Of a stretch of 64,000 nt of DNA, positions 40,304 to 52,479 are shown piece after piece (positions within the stretch are counted from its first letter, which is position 1; each line of letters begins with the position of its first letter). The stretch spans positions 250,476,764 to 250,540,763 of the forward strand of contig OY282559.1 of assembly GCA_958295665.1 (NCBI GenBank), in the 5' to 3' direction. The notes under the pieces were generated by a model. That model searched no databases, was not told where the DNA came from, and worked only from the letters and a program-made list of their open reading frames with translations. The position numbers and the translations under genes are program-made. Source of the stretch: Tipula vernalis. Lineage: Eukaryota; Arthropoda; Insecta; Diptera; Tipulidae.

Positions 40304-41663
40304 CAGTACTTTTCAAATTAAAGCAATCGTAACAAAATGCGATGTTTCGGTGAAAACAACTGGCGATCTGCAATCTCCTGTATAATACCACGTTGACCGA
40401 TATTTGCCATCAGTCACTTATCAGACGTTGACCTGAACCAATTTTGATCAGTTTCATTCGTTGTTTCCTCAAAATCATGGATACTACTCCAGATAAAGCC
40501 GCACAAGCTGTTGCTTTATTGCAAAAAGAACGCAATCAACGAGATGTCGCTCGTCAGATAAACATAAGCCAATCTGCTGTCTCAAAAGTATCCAGGTTTC
40601 AGGAAACTGGTACCTTCAGTCGGAGACCACATAGCAACCAGTATCGGTGTACATCTAAGAGGGCCGATCGATTTATCGGCCTAACTTCACTGCGAAACCG
40701 CCATCTCACGACCACATAGCAACCGGTATCGGTGTACATCTAAGAGAGACAATCGATTTATCGGCCTAACTTCACTGCGAAACCGCCATCTCACGGGTGT
40801 CGACGTGCAGCAGGAGCTAAGACAAGTTCGAGATGTAGCTCATGGACAGTAAGGAGACGCTTGAAGGAAGACGGCCCTCTAGAGGCCCGCGAACACATCA
40901 ATTGGAGCATGAGGCAATGGAGATCCGTTCTATTCACTGACAAGTGCCGAATATGTTTCCATGGCAGTGATAGGAGAGACCGGGTCTACCTACTGGCGTC
41001 CAGAACAGCGTTTTTCGCAGTGCTGTTTTGCTGAAAGTCTCATACGACGGTGGTATGTTCATGGTGTGGGTTGGCATATCTCTTGAGGGGAAAACAGATC
41101 TTGTTTTCATACCTGGTGTAGGCCGTAGAGGAGGTCTGACTGCTGAACGATATATCGAGGACATTCTCTTGGATCATCTAGTGCCCTACGCAAGATATAC
41201 ATATAACGGAAGATTTCATATTGATGCATGACAGCGCCCGGTGTCATACAGCTCGAACCACTCGGCAGTTCACGGATGAGGTTGAACTCACGACGATAAG
41301 GTGGCCCTCAGTCCAGACATGAATACAATTAAGCATTTATGGGGCGAACTAAAACGCAGGGTGCGAGCCAGAAATTCGGTACCATCTAACATTATTGACC
41401 TCAAGATTGCGTTGGATAAGGAGTGGGGTTCGACCGCCCAAGTCTTTGTCAAAACTTTAATAAGGTCAATGGGGAACCGCGTGCGAACCGTTGTAAACGC
41501 AAGGGGGGGGGGGTGGTGACAATATTAATATTAACCAATACAATTATTTTTGTTTTGCTTGAATTTTTTGTTGTAATTAAAATTTAAATATCCCCAAAAT
41601 TTTTTTTCATAATCATCAATTTTGGTTGCGTTTTCATTCAAAATTCATTATAAAAAAGTACTG
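40304..41663 (+). pseudogene. Tc1-like (DD34E) transposon, degenerate
   Basis: Short inverted ends CAGTACTTTT and complement; TA precedes the left end. From ATG 40477 the product reads MDTTPDKAAQAVALLQKERN then RDVARQINISQSAVSKV, a paired-like helix-turn-helix. Later frames give FTDKCRICFH (first catalytic Asp), MHDSARCHTARTTRQF (second Asp) and DMNTIKHLWGELKRRVRARN, where Tc1 elements have the final Glu just before LWG-type residues; here the E in E-H-L-W reads K. An 85 bp tandem duplication (40626-40710, 40711-40795) and frameshifts disrupt it. Confidence 0.85.
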
Positions 41664-41705
41664 AACTAATTTTCATGAAAATAGTGTCATTTTAAAGTAA
41701 AAATA

Positions 41706-42826
41706 GCCATACGGCTAAAATCCATCTTAATGTGGACCTGCAACAATACAGGGCACTCATCTATTTTGTGCAACAAACAAATTCCCAAGACCACCGACTA
41801 TACTGTCCCGTCACTATCTTTTGACACAAAGTTCCGGACTAGGATCCCATCCAGGGAGGACTGGATGATGGGTGCAGTTTTGGAACCAGGAGTTATAAAC
41901 TACTTCACTGATGGTTCAAAACGGGACGGGAAAGTCGGGGCTGGAGTGTTCTGCGAGGAACTTCTGTTAAATCTCTCCTTCCTCCCTGACTACTGTAGCA
42001 TTTTTCAAGCTTAAGTAACTGCCGTAAAGGAAGTCGTAGACTGGTTGAGGTACAATGTAATATCAGGTTGTGATATTCGCATATATACGGACAGTTAGGC
42101 TGCCATTAAAGCGCTTCAATCAAACCTCCTCACGTCGAAAGTAGTCCAGAACTGTCTCTCATCTCTTAATGAGATAGCAGATCAGTTCAACATCCACATT
42201 TTATGGGTGCCAGGACATTTCCTAAGTACAGGGAATATAAACGCCGATGAGCTGGCTCGACGTGGTACAACGGACCACTTCTCAGAAAGCAGAAAGGATA
42301 TTGAAATGCCTCTTGCGGTATGCAAACTGCTGCTTCAGGAAGAAGCTAGCAAGCTGACGAATGACAGATGGTCAAGTATCACTTCTTGGTTAATAACTCG
42401 TCAGGTCTGGCCAAAGTTGGACTTGGCGAGATCCAAACAGCTGATCTCACTTCAGCGAAGTCAGATCAGTGTGGCTGTTGGAGTGATTACGGGGCACTGT
42501 CTCATAGGGAGGCATGCGAGTAGACTTGGTGTCTTCTCACATGACTACTGTCGTAGTTGCGAGGACGAAGAGGAGGAAGGAACAGTACTTCATCTTCTTT
42601 GCACCTGCTCTCGTCTGACAAGGAACAGACTAAAGTTTCTAGGGGCACCCCTCTTCAAAGACCTGACAACCTCTGAAGGATGGACGCCAGGAGCATCCAG
42701 CGCTTTGTTAACAGCTCAAAATGGTTCCAATGAGTTGGAGGAAACAATTATTAGTGGTATGGCTACGGACCATTTTTGTGTCTATGCCTGGTCCTTGTGG
42801 ACCACCACCCAAACCTAACCTAACCT
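41706..42826 (+). pseudogene. RNase H-bearing non-LTR retrotransposon, 5'-truncated
   Basis: Begins after a target duplication (TAAAGTAAAAATA at 41693-41705 and 42826-42838). The protein reads YFTDGSKRDGKVGAGVFCEE, then IRIYTDS, then HILWVPGHFLSTGNINADEL, an RNase H domain with D, E and D positions recognisable. A cysteine-containing tail follows (DYCRSCEDEEEEGTVLHLLC, a zinc-knuckle-like CCHC of I/LOA/jockey-type LINEs). Stops at 42013 and 42097 break it, but the last 203 codons are open. The 3' end is AACCTAACCTAACCTAA. Confidence 0.85.
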
Positions 42827-43060
42827 AAAGTAAAAATATCAGGCTTTCAAAAAAATATTGTCTTTAATCGGTTAGGCCATTTTAAAATAGTTAACCTTTC
42901 TGTGAGCGCTGAAGGTTTGAGTCTATTAAGTTGCTCGGGAGAGTAGTTATTTCTGAAGGTTCGTTGGTCATTTAAAATTTCACGGTTCATTTTCAGGTAG
43001 TGCATTAAATAAATTTAATATTTTTTTTTTGTTAATCCGGTTCATGTGGGTACACTCGCG

Positions 43061-43340
43061 GAGACATCATTTCAGAAGATGCACAATATGAGAGAGTGAA
43101 AGAGTTCAAATATCTAGGATCAATCGATCACTGAGCAAAACTCCGAGGGTGCCGAGCGCTTTACGCTAACATTATAATCTTCAAGCCTCTTCATTTATCG
43201 TGCAAAGTAAAACTGGGCATCTACAAAGCGTTGATAAGACCAGTTGTCACTTTTGGTTGTTTGGTTGCGTACCTTGGACACTGACAGCCTTGGCGTCAGC
43301 ACCAACGAAAGTAGAACCTCGCGAGCGACCACCTACCTAC
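43061..43340 (+). pseudogene. RTE-like LINE fragment
   Basis: Reads IISEDAQYERVKEFKYLGS, then a PLHLSCKVKLGIYKALIRPV block, matching 23470-23700 in order and wording. Only the 3' end of the reverse transcriptase frame survives. Bases 43340-43690 hold nothing clear. Confidence 0.75.
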
Positions 43341-43689
43341 CCGATGGATGGATGAATGATGTTCTTGGGTGCAATTATGTAAGCATTACGAGTTTCAGTT
43401 TTGCGATTTGTTGTTGTTATTTTACTCGTACAACTTTTTAAGTACGACAGACAACTCGTAATGATTAGAAAAATTCTTTTTAAAGAAAATTTGTCAACAT
43501 ATTACGAGTTCTCGAAACCCGTATCTCATAGTACGAGAAATACATAATCGCACCCATCTTGAGATTAGGTCTAATATTGCTAGAATTGACAAATCCTACA
43601 GCAAATGTTTTCGGCTTGTGTATGGGGCACCAGTAGGTTTGGTACTTTTCTATTTGTCCTCAATCATACGCGGCGAGTTCACAGCACTA

Positions 43690-44660
43690 CAAAAGGAAAA
43701 TAAAGGAAAGGAAAGGTATTATATTAAAGAAAATTTCACTCTTCGAATATTCTGCTTTTAATATTTAAGTCTGTGTAGCTTACAAGGCCCTCTTGTCCAG
43801 TATGTTCCAGAATCGAGTGGTTTGTGAAAAAAAACGAATTTTTGAACCTAATAGTGTGGGCAAATTTTACTTCAAGGTTATAACAATGAACTGGTCTTCT
43901 TTAGAGTTCTTGAAGGCCTTGCTAAGCAAGGCATAAGTTCATAAAGGTCAGATGAGAGTACATACGGTTAAAATATTTGTAGAATATACAAAGCTTCTAC
44001 ATTCCATCGGTGGGAGAGAGTCAAGGAAGGAAGATAGACTAATATCCGAAATCAATCGGCATGCCCTCGCTTAGAGCCGATCAAGTGCAGCTAAGTGAAT
44101 TTTTGGGGCGCCTGCCCAAATATGTGAATTATACTCCCGTTTCGGTCTTCAGTATGCTTTGTACATTTTTAGGAAGTCTGTTAAAATAAAATAGAATTTA
44201 CAATATCCCAAGCATTTGGTCGCGTTCACCGCTGGTTTTTATATTTGTTCTGCAAGATATATTCCTAGTGATAGCCACCAAACCTATTAACATTTCTATT
44301 GAATTAGAGTTGTCAACACTAGAACCGTTTTTCGTAAGACGGAGAGTAGTTGTCGATTTTATCAGAGAACACGCTGGATTGAAACTTCTAGCAATTAAGT
44401 TCGACCCTGTTAGTAACGTCCTACTTAAGCGATAGTAACCCTTTCAGCGAGAAATTTATTCCGCGAGGAATAGAAGAAGGGAAACAAAAAGATGAGGAGA
44501 GAATACTGTTGTTATCAGCATACGAATGAATGAAATTGAATCATTAATAAAAATTAAAAAGAGAGTTGGAGACAAAACGGATCCCTGAGGGCTTCGTCTT
44601 GAATTGAATAAATTTTTAATTTTTGGTGAAAGAGTGTCTTTTTGAAAGTACATGTTGTTT
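43690..44660 (-). pseudogene. CR1/jockey-like reverse transcriptase fragment
   Basis: On the minus strand 44600-44510 reads PQGSVLSPTLFLIFINDSIS, the palm motif preceding the FADD active site, which itself is decayed. Lower coordinates give scattered matches to the thumb and C-terminal part (NVEALYIL...SSDLYELMP near 43900-44000). Multiple stops and frame changes; no tail found. Bases 44660-45051 are unassigned. Confidence 0.65.
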
Positions 44661-45051
44661 TTTTGTTTTCATTTTGTAATTCTTAAGTAAACATAGTTAT
44701 TTTTTTCTAGGTATTGATAGTTGTAATCTTTAGTATTTTCCGTCAATATGACGACAAAGACGAACTAACTTTAATAGTTAAATGTTAACATAAATAAATA
44801 AATAAAACATTTTTTTTACGCTAACCAATACTTTCTAAGGCTTTCTTTGACAACTAAAATCAATGCCGTGAAGGGAAATTTTCTCCGTACAAATCAGAGC
44901 CGCCCTAGTCTATACATTACACATCTGTTTAGACAATGAAGACTGTGCCAAAATTCACTGTAGTTACGATCATCGTTTTTAAATATGTAGTTATCAAATT
45001 CATAGGAAGGTGTGCTTTAAAAGACAGATAATTCAAAATGTGCAACTTCTT

Positions 45052-45453
45052 ACACCACAATTCTCATAGTCGTGTCATTTCAGGCGACGTGACTTAAGTC
45101 ATGTCACATCGCATGAGAATTGATATTCTTGAAGTCGATTCAAGTGACACGACTGTAACTAAAAGATATCGCTCAAATTACAAATAAACTCGTTTTAGAA
45201 CAAAACACTATTCTATACAACAACTTAACAAGTGAACAAAATTACACAATTAAAAACATTTTAAAAAAATATTAGGACTTAAATTTTGCCCTTTCATTTT
45301 ATAGTAGTCGCCTTTCACCTACAAAATTCAAGTGACATCTGTCGCATAAAGTGACTTTAGTCATAACAAATGACTAAGAGAATCGCAAAATTAATGTGAT
45401 GGGACTATAGTCATGAAAAATAACGTGATACGATTATGAGAATTGGGGGTGTT
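45052..45453. mobile_element. MITE with AACACCNCAATTCTCATA-type ends
   Basis: The left end ACACCACAATTCTCATAGTC then GTGTCA is mirrored at 45425-45453 by the complement of AACACCCCCAATTCTCATAA then TCGTATCACG. The interior has further GTGACTT/AAGTCAC inverted words. Confidence 0.75.
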
Positions 45454-48400
45454 AATCTCACGGATTTAATCACCTTCGATTTATAATTGTTGGTAAGTGT
45501 CACATAGGTTTCATTCTTCAACCGAAAAAGAATTAAAAGGAAACCACACTCATATTTTTATGTATAATTAAAATTAAACCATAGTTCAAATCAAACTTTA
45601 TTCTTCATTCAAACATCTGCAAAATCTGTTTAAACAATTGAAATGCTTCTTGTTATATTTAATTTAAAGTACTCTACGCACCATACAATTTATTAAAAAT
45701 CTCGTTATCAACTAACTATTTCTTATTGGTCTTGAACAAACTTCCCACCTACATGTTAATTTAAATGAACACAGAATTTATTTCATTCCACGAAATAAAG
45801 GATTGTTCAAGATTTGTGCAACGGAAGTTAAAATGTATTCGAAAAAAGCGTTTGATTAATAATTTAGCTGATAAGAGCCATTGAATATTTCAAACTAGTT
45901 TAAGAATCGAGTAGTTATTAAGTCTTTGGACAAGTTTTCATGTTGATCACTGTAATAATCTCGAAATATTTTTTTAGCTTAAATGAGTAAATTTCACCCG
46001 TGTAAATATAGATTCACATCTCTAAAAATGAACTTTGTACTTTCTGAAAATAAAACTTCTCTATACAATGTATATATTTCATAAATATTGTCCATTTTTG
46101 TCCACTTATAAAGAAAGCGTAATAAACCAATATGTCGGGGTGCTCTAGCACTAAAATAAAATTAAATTATTTAAGCCTAGGTAGGTGAGTGAGTAAAAAT
46201 ATGTATATATAATCCCTGAATATAAAATATTGTAAATAAACAGAAGAAAATTGTTATTTTATTGTTTTGGTTACAATAAAGCATAACAACAATATAATTT
46301 TGAGATACTCTCGTACATACAACTTTGTTATAAAAAGCTTATAGTGGAGACACATCTTGTTAAGTATGCAACAAATTGCACGATACAATAAAAAGAACCG
46401 AACACACACACACACACATAATTTAATTACAACATATTTTATGCCACAGGGTGTATTTCAATAAAATAATCTTGAACAATTTCTTTAGAAAATTTTAGGA
46501 AATGAGTCACCATTTTCCCAAACAAAACCGGCACCTTATAAAATTTTAACATATACTCAGTTAGCTGATAGCTGAGTCGATGGCATTGAAAATAAATCCT
46601 TATACATTTTTTACTGCATTAACCTTTAACGTTTCCCCAATATTTTCTGTGATTTTTTGCTAAATCGAAAACGTTACAAAGAAAAATCCTTTCATATCAA
46701 TATAATAAAATATTTTTTTCCAAAAACATATAAAAAAGGGTTGTATACATAGATACTTTTATGTTTCCCACGCTCCACCAGTAAACTTTAAGTTCAAATT
46801 TCTGAATCGTGTTTACGACGAAATCCATATTTTCAAAACTAATCATCATAATTATAATATGTATAATGCATATTATATTAGTTCTGATGAGAACTAATGA
46901 TCCGATTATGTTTTGATATTGATTCAAAATGAAATGCTTTGCTTGCTATGTAATAATTATAATAGTTTTTGAAGCGTAGTGTATTTCAAGGCTAATGATA
47001 TAGACATCATGTCTCCAACACAGCCAGAACAAATCACTCACATAACCAATTCTTTTATCAATAAACAATATTTCAAACTTTTCGTCGTCAAATTTTTTAT
47101 TTTTGCTTTATATGGTTTATAGAAATTAATCAATTATTTTTGTTCACTTACACACGATAATCATTAATTACTTTGGACATTGTTTATAGTTGAATTTTTT
47201 AAACTTTTTTTATTGCAGTCTTTTTCGATTAATTTGTAGTTTTTGTACAAAAGTTGTATAGTACAATACGGTAGTTTTTTGTATTTATTTTGCAATGAGC
47301 ACAATCGATTATTTTAATTATTTTGCTCTGTATGTAGAGTACATATGTATATTAAAAAAAAAATCCAAACTAACGATTTAAAATATATTAAAGCAATAGT
47401 ATTTTGTAGAAAGCAATGAATAACTATAATATTTTTTTCACAATAAACTAAAAATTCATGAATAATAAAATTTTAATATATTATGAGTCATGCACCAACG
47501 GAATTATATAAAAAAAAACTTCATTTTTTTCGCTTTCAATTTAATGTACTGTAAGTTTTTACAATATTTAATTTTTTTGGTTTTTCTCTAAACAAACTAC
47601 CATGTATATAATAACACAAAACTTAAATTAGATTTAATTATATTAAATTATTTTTTTGTTTTAAAAACTAATTTATTAAATTGTATATTTATTATAGACT
47701 AAAATAAATAAATGCACAGAGATAGAAATTAAAAAATAAATTTACGTTCAGCTTTAGCAAAATGTTAAATACTAATATGACAAAAGTGGAAAAATGTTTT
47801 GGAAAATATATAGAAATTTTCTTTTTATATTCATAATTCGAGTGTGACTCGATTTTAGTCGGATATCGATTTTTCTATTTTCTTCTGTATAAAACATCGT
47901 ACAGTTAAGAACAAAAGTGCCGCAACACCATTCGGGGAGGAGAAAAATTTTCAGTAGTTGTCGTTGCTATTGTTTTGGTAAAAAAAAATATTTTTTGTTG
48001 TCATGGTTCGTTAAATTGTTTTATATTATGTACAGATATGCTGTGTTCTCTTTGCGCAATGCAAGAGTATCATCGGCATTAATTTATTTGTAAGCAAGAA
48101 ATTTTATTTTACAGAGCGATTTGGTTGTAAATGTCTAACGAACACATTTATATTTTAGCATCACTTTTTTAATTAGTTAATGGCATTCGAATATTTTTTT
48201 TGTTAATTGATAAACATCTGCTTGTCTTTAGTACCGGACACTGTATAAAGCTGGCAAATTTTACTAAAATAATCGTTTAATTTTAATTTATTTTTCTCCA
48301 TGTTCTATATGTGCAAGATGCGCTATTGTCCTTGACCAAGAGTAATAAAAAAAATTGCTTAATAAATTTAGTGTGTTTTTGATACAGTGCAGTAACAATA

Positions 48401-49252
48401 GAGGGAATGAAGAACTCTGTATTGAAAATTTGTTTAGATTTGAAGAATCTAATCTTGACCTTACAGTACCCGTTTTATTTTTGGTGTTATTCTACAGAAC
48501 ACAGTTTATCCAAACAAAACAGAATATTAGGTCAAAGATAAGATAGATGTAAAATTTATTTGGGATAAAAGCTTCATACAAACAAAAAAGAATTTTAGTT
48601 TGTAAAAACCTCACTTTTGTGGAATTTTTGTTAAATTGATCTTGCGGATAAATCGTGATACTTGGAACAAAAAAATTAATACAATGGGTAATTCAAGAAT
48701 TTGCAAAGAAGAAACTTGCGATATAGTTGATAGTTGATAAATACAAATTTTCACCGGTCATTTTAAAGATTTAAGCTTTCCAAATAAATATTTGACGTCT
48801 TTCTTTCAAAAATGGTAAACAATTGTTGCATAAACACCTCTAAATTAGCAATGAGAAACCGAAATGACAACTGTAGCAATGGTATAAATGCGACAAAATT
48901 ATTTACGCTGCTAAATTTTTAATGCAACATAACACAAATTACTTTAAAATTTTGATAAATAATAAACTTTTCGAAATTATTAATTTTAAATTATTCTAGG
49001 CAAATTTACCGTTAATTTAGTTTTTACAAAGTAATTTCTGTCACAAGTTTAATCTCAAAATTATTATTGCAATATGAAAAAATTACGTCTATATAACTCT
49101 CGTCGGGCGTCTTTATACCTCGCCAAACCAACCATTTACATTTTACCTTAATTATTATTTGGGCACTCCTTAAAAAATGATGTCACGGGTATTTCTAAAT
49201 TTGAACGCCCTTTCTTTAATTATACATATATTATTTAGAACTGCGACTTGTT
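45454..49252. other. 3.8 kb AT-rich stretch, no gene recognised
   Basis: No coding homology on either strand. It contains an (AC)9 run at 46402-46419 and many AATAAA-like words. It could be intron or intergenic; I cannot tell which. Confidence 0.4.
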
Positions 49253-51876
49253 GAACAGCAATCAAGAGGATATATCCAGTGCCCGTACTTCAATCCCTGA
49301 GTTAGACAGACAAAATGTTAACACAGTTTCTGAGAATGGTACTGCTTCAGTTAGTACACGACCTGACATCAATAATAAATCCATCCATCCATAGTCTGCA
49401 AGTTCTGTTCTCACAGATAGTGGCAACACACACTTTGACAAGGCTGGTCTTCGTAATAACCTCGTAAACATTTTAACAAATTTTAAAAGGCATAAAAAAT
49501 TGTTGATACCAGTTGTATAATTAATGATGTGTCGTTCACAAAAAAAAAATCATGAAAGAGCATTCAGAGATTTAATGAGGAAGGGGAAACAATAATTTTG
49601 TATTATAGCATTTCAAAAACATCCCTTCGAATTTTTTACAATTCAGTGCGAGTTTACGACCATTTTCTGAAGAAAAATTTTCAACAGGCAACCAATCAAC
49701 GTAGTCTATTTTGTAAACAAATTTCCCCTTCCGTACATAATTCTTTTGTTTTCCATTTAAAATATATTGAATCTGCTGAAAATTTTTCTTCCGAAAATGG
49801 TCGTAAACTCGCACTCATCAAAAAAAAAATTGGTTTAGAAACGCGACGAAATCAATAGTAATTTTCCAGGATACTTTGATTTATAGCAGAATAATTGTTT
49901 TCTATTTTTTTAAATGCAGTTTTCGCTCCGACGGATTCTATAATCGATAGGAATAACTCGAGCTGATAGGTAATATTACTGTCACAGTAAGTAAAACAAA
50001 TTATTCTAAAATTATTTTAATTAAGATAACAATAAAATTTGAACATGAATAGGGTGTGTGGAACTAGGGCAGTGGGGTGGGCGGAAGTGAAACTAGTATT
50101 AGGTGTCGTCCACTGAGGGAAATAAATTTCTTAATTTCATGTATTGGCTTTATTGGAAAGATAATTTTATGCCATTAGTGTTTAAATCAGCGTTTAAAAT
50201 TACTCTTCAGTTTGTTTTTATTCCCATTCTTTTCGTTTTAAATGAATTTTCCAGTTATCTTTTCTCTTTTTAGATCACTATAACCCCTGTTGTGATGTAC
50301 CTAAGCCTGAAACTATACAATACTTTCGACCAATCAGTATACTTCCTTGCTTATTTATCTAAGGTAATTGAAAAAATTATGAAGTTTCAGATGATGAACC
50401 ATTTTTCTAGTTTTGGCTTAATTGATGATCTACAGTTCGGGTTTCGAGAAAGACATAGTACAACTTCTGCATTAATTAAAATTATAGATGATTTGAGTTC
50501 ATCTGTTGCAAAACGTAGTGCCTTTGCTTGCGCTTCTAGATTTTTCTAAAGTTTTTGACAGTGTGTTAACCATAAAGTTCTGCTCCGTAAGGTGCGCTCA
50601 AACTTTAACTTTTCCCATTCTGCGATTAAGCTTTTGGCTTCATACCTATCGGATAGGTATCAAATTGTCAAATTGAATGAAAAATTTCCAACGAGAGTTT
50701 GTTGACTTCTGGTGTTCCTTAGGGTTCAATCTTGAGCCCTTTGTTATTTATGATATTTATAAATGATATCAGAAACAGCGTAGCTCCGGTAAAGTTTCAT
50801 GTTTTTGCAGATGATTTGCAAATCTATGACTCAGCAGTAGCTAGCGATTTGGATGCTTACATGCTGAGAATAAAATCCCTTAAAATCCAAAGCCATGTTC
50901 TTAACTAGTAATAAAGTAATGTTATCCAACCTTCGGCATTATAATATGAAAATTGGCAATGCGAATATTGAAATTGTGGATACAGTTAGGAACTTGGGAA
51001 CCCAATTATGTGGTAGAATATATGCTACGTTAAGGACGCTATGGCCCCATGAAAGCTATACACCGCGGGATGCTAAGCTGAAATTAATACGATCATTAGT
51101 TATTCCGCATTAACCTACTGTGCCTCGTTCAGAAAATTAAATATCGCTTTTAATTCTTGTGCTCGGTATATATACAACAAAAGAGAGCTGATCCAATTTC
51201 AAATTATACTCGTTTAATATTGGGGTGTGATTTTTAAAATAATTTATTATAGAAATCCCATGTATCCCTTCAATTTGATTAAATTTTTTAGATCGACTCG
51301 TACATCTAATATCAGTCTTCCTACAAATTGCAAAACTAAAGCACGTGAGTCATCTTTTTTTGTGCGGATTATTAAACTTTGGAACTCATTAAATCCTAAT
51401 TTACAATCTATGAAAAGTCTATATAATTTTAAAAACGATTGCTTCACATATTTCTCATCTATAAGTTGATACTTGTTTCATTTTGGAATACTGGTTCTTA
51501 TTGTTTTGTGATTTGTGATATATATATTGTTTTGTTCGGGTAGCAGCTATGATTTATGAATTTATAAATTTTGTAAATTTGGTTTGTAAATTAATATATT
51601 TATTTAGTACTTTTAACATAAGTTTTTTGGAGAGAAAAATGTTGTATTTTATTTTACGTTTGTAATGATTTTTTTTTTGTTTCCCTTTTAGAAATTTTAT
51701 TTAATTCTATTGTTCGTCATTAGCTATGAAATTATTTAATGTTCTAATTTTAATCAAGATTGCATAATGATTATTTGAATTAAGTATACATAAGAAGGTT
51801 TTCTTGTATTTTAAGGAAATTGTAACAAGGCTAAGCCTTACTTGTATAATATTAATAAGAAATAAATAAATAAATA
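49253..51876 (+). pseudogene. CR1/jockey-like LINE relic
   Basis: The reverse transcriptase is at 50290-51110: QYFRPISILP, then KVIEKIMKFQMMNHFSS, LQFGFRERHSTTSALIKIID, a GVP(Q)GSILSPLLFMIF-like stretch in two frames near 50710-50760, FADDLQIYD near 50805, and NIEIVDTVRNLGTQL. A C-terminal piece at 51290-51460 reads RTSNISLPTNCKTKARESSF. The 3' end is a run of AAATAAATAAATA at about 51861-51876. Upstream, 49253-49500 is open except for one stop and is S/T/N-rich (DISSARTSIPELDRQNVNTV), possibly ORF1-derived. Many stops; not functional. A 171 bp MITE is nested at 49645-49815. Confidence 0.75.
49645..49815. mobile_element. 171 bp foldback MITE with AGTGCGAGTTTACGACCATT ends
   Basis: AGTGCGAGTTTACGACCATT plus TTC.GAAGAAAAATTTTCA at the left is mirrored almost perfectly at the right. 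Open frames reported on both strands here read nearly the same peptide because of this symmetry, so neither is a gene. Confidence 0.9.
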
Positions 51877-52479
51877 TTCAGTAACAAATGAATAATGAGC
51901 GAAGAATAGAAAAAAAATGAGAGAATCGATCTATTGAATAGAATAGAAATATATTTTTCTTCTGTTTTGTTCACTGCTGAATGAATAATTGGTAAATAAT
52001 TTTTGAATAGGATTTTAATGTAAAAGTTTTATTAAAGGTGCAAAATTGTTTTGATTTATTTTTGGGGCTGTATCGAGAATTGAGTTCGAACAGTGATAAT
52101 TTTGGCCAAAAATTCGAATATTTTATGATAATTTGGTGTAAAATGACAATACATAATTATTTTCCTTATGCACAACCTAAACAAAATTTCGCTTCCACTC
52201 TTTAGTTTCACTCTTCCCTTTATTTGAATAACTAATATAATATTTCATAGTATTGAATTGGCTGAGTAGAGAATACTTTTATTTTCTTCTTTATTCGATG
52301 CAAAATGAATAATCACCACAATGTTTTGTTTCCTACTCACTATTCAAATCGATCAGTTGTAAAAATTATTATTCGATCAGAAAAGAGCGAATAACCAATT
52401 TTACAGAGCAAGATTTAAAACGCTGGTTTAAATATGATTTCGGACATATGGGCGCAGGGGTTGGCTCGAATAAAGCGCA
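51877..52479. other. No feature recognised
   Basis: AT-rich; contains several TTGAATAG/GAATAGA words near 51930-52020 but no defined repeat. Confidence 0.35.

Larger units (their letters stand above)
40134..42955. mobile_element. Foldback MITE opened by a Tc1 element and a LINE
   Basis: The complement of 40134-40265 matches 42838-42955: shared words are AATCGGTT(G/A)GGCC-like, GCCATTTTAAAA, GAGGTTTGAGT and TTAGTTGCTCGGGA. Taking out the Tc1 element (40304-41663) and the LINE (41706-42826) leaves a foldback of a few hundred bases with a short loop. Confidence 0.7.

Noticed and set aside
42809..42830. Telomeric repeat array
   Set aside because: Only three CCTAA units and they coincide with the LINE 3' end before a target duplication.
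49572..49858. Two overlapping frames on opposite strands with nearly identical peptides
   Set aside because: Explained by the 171 bp foldback MITE at 49645-49815.
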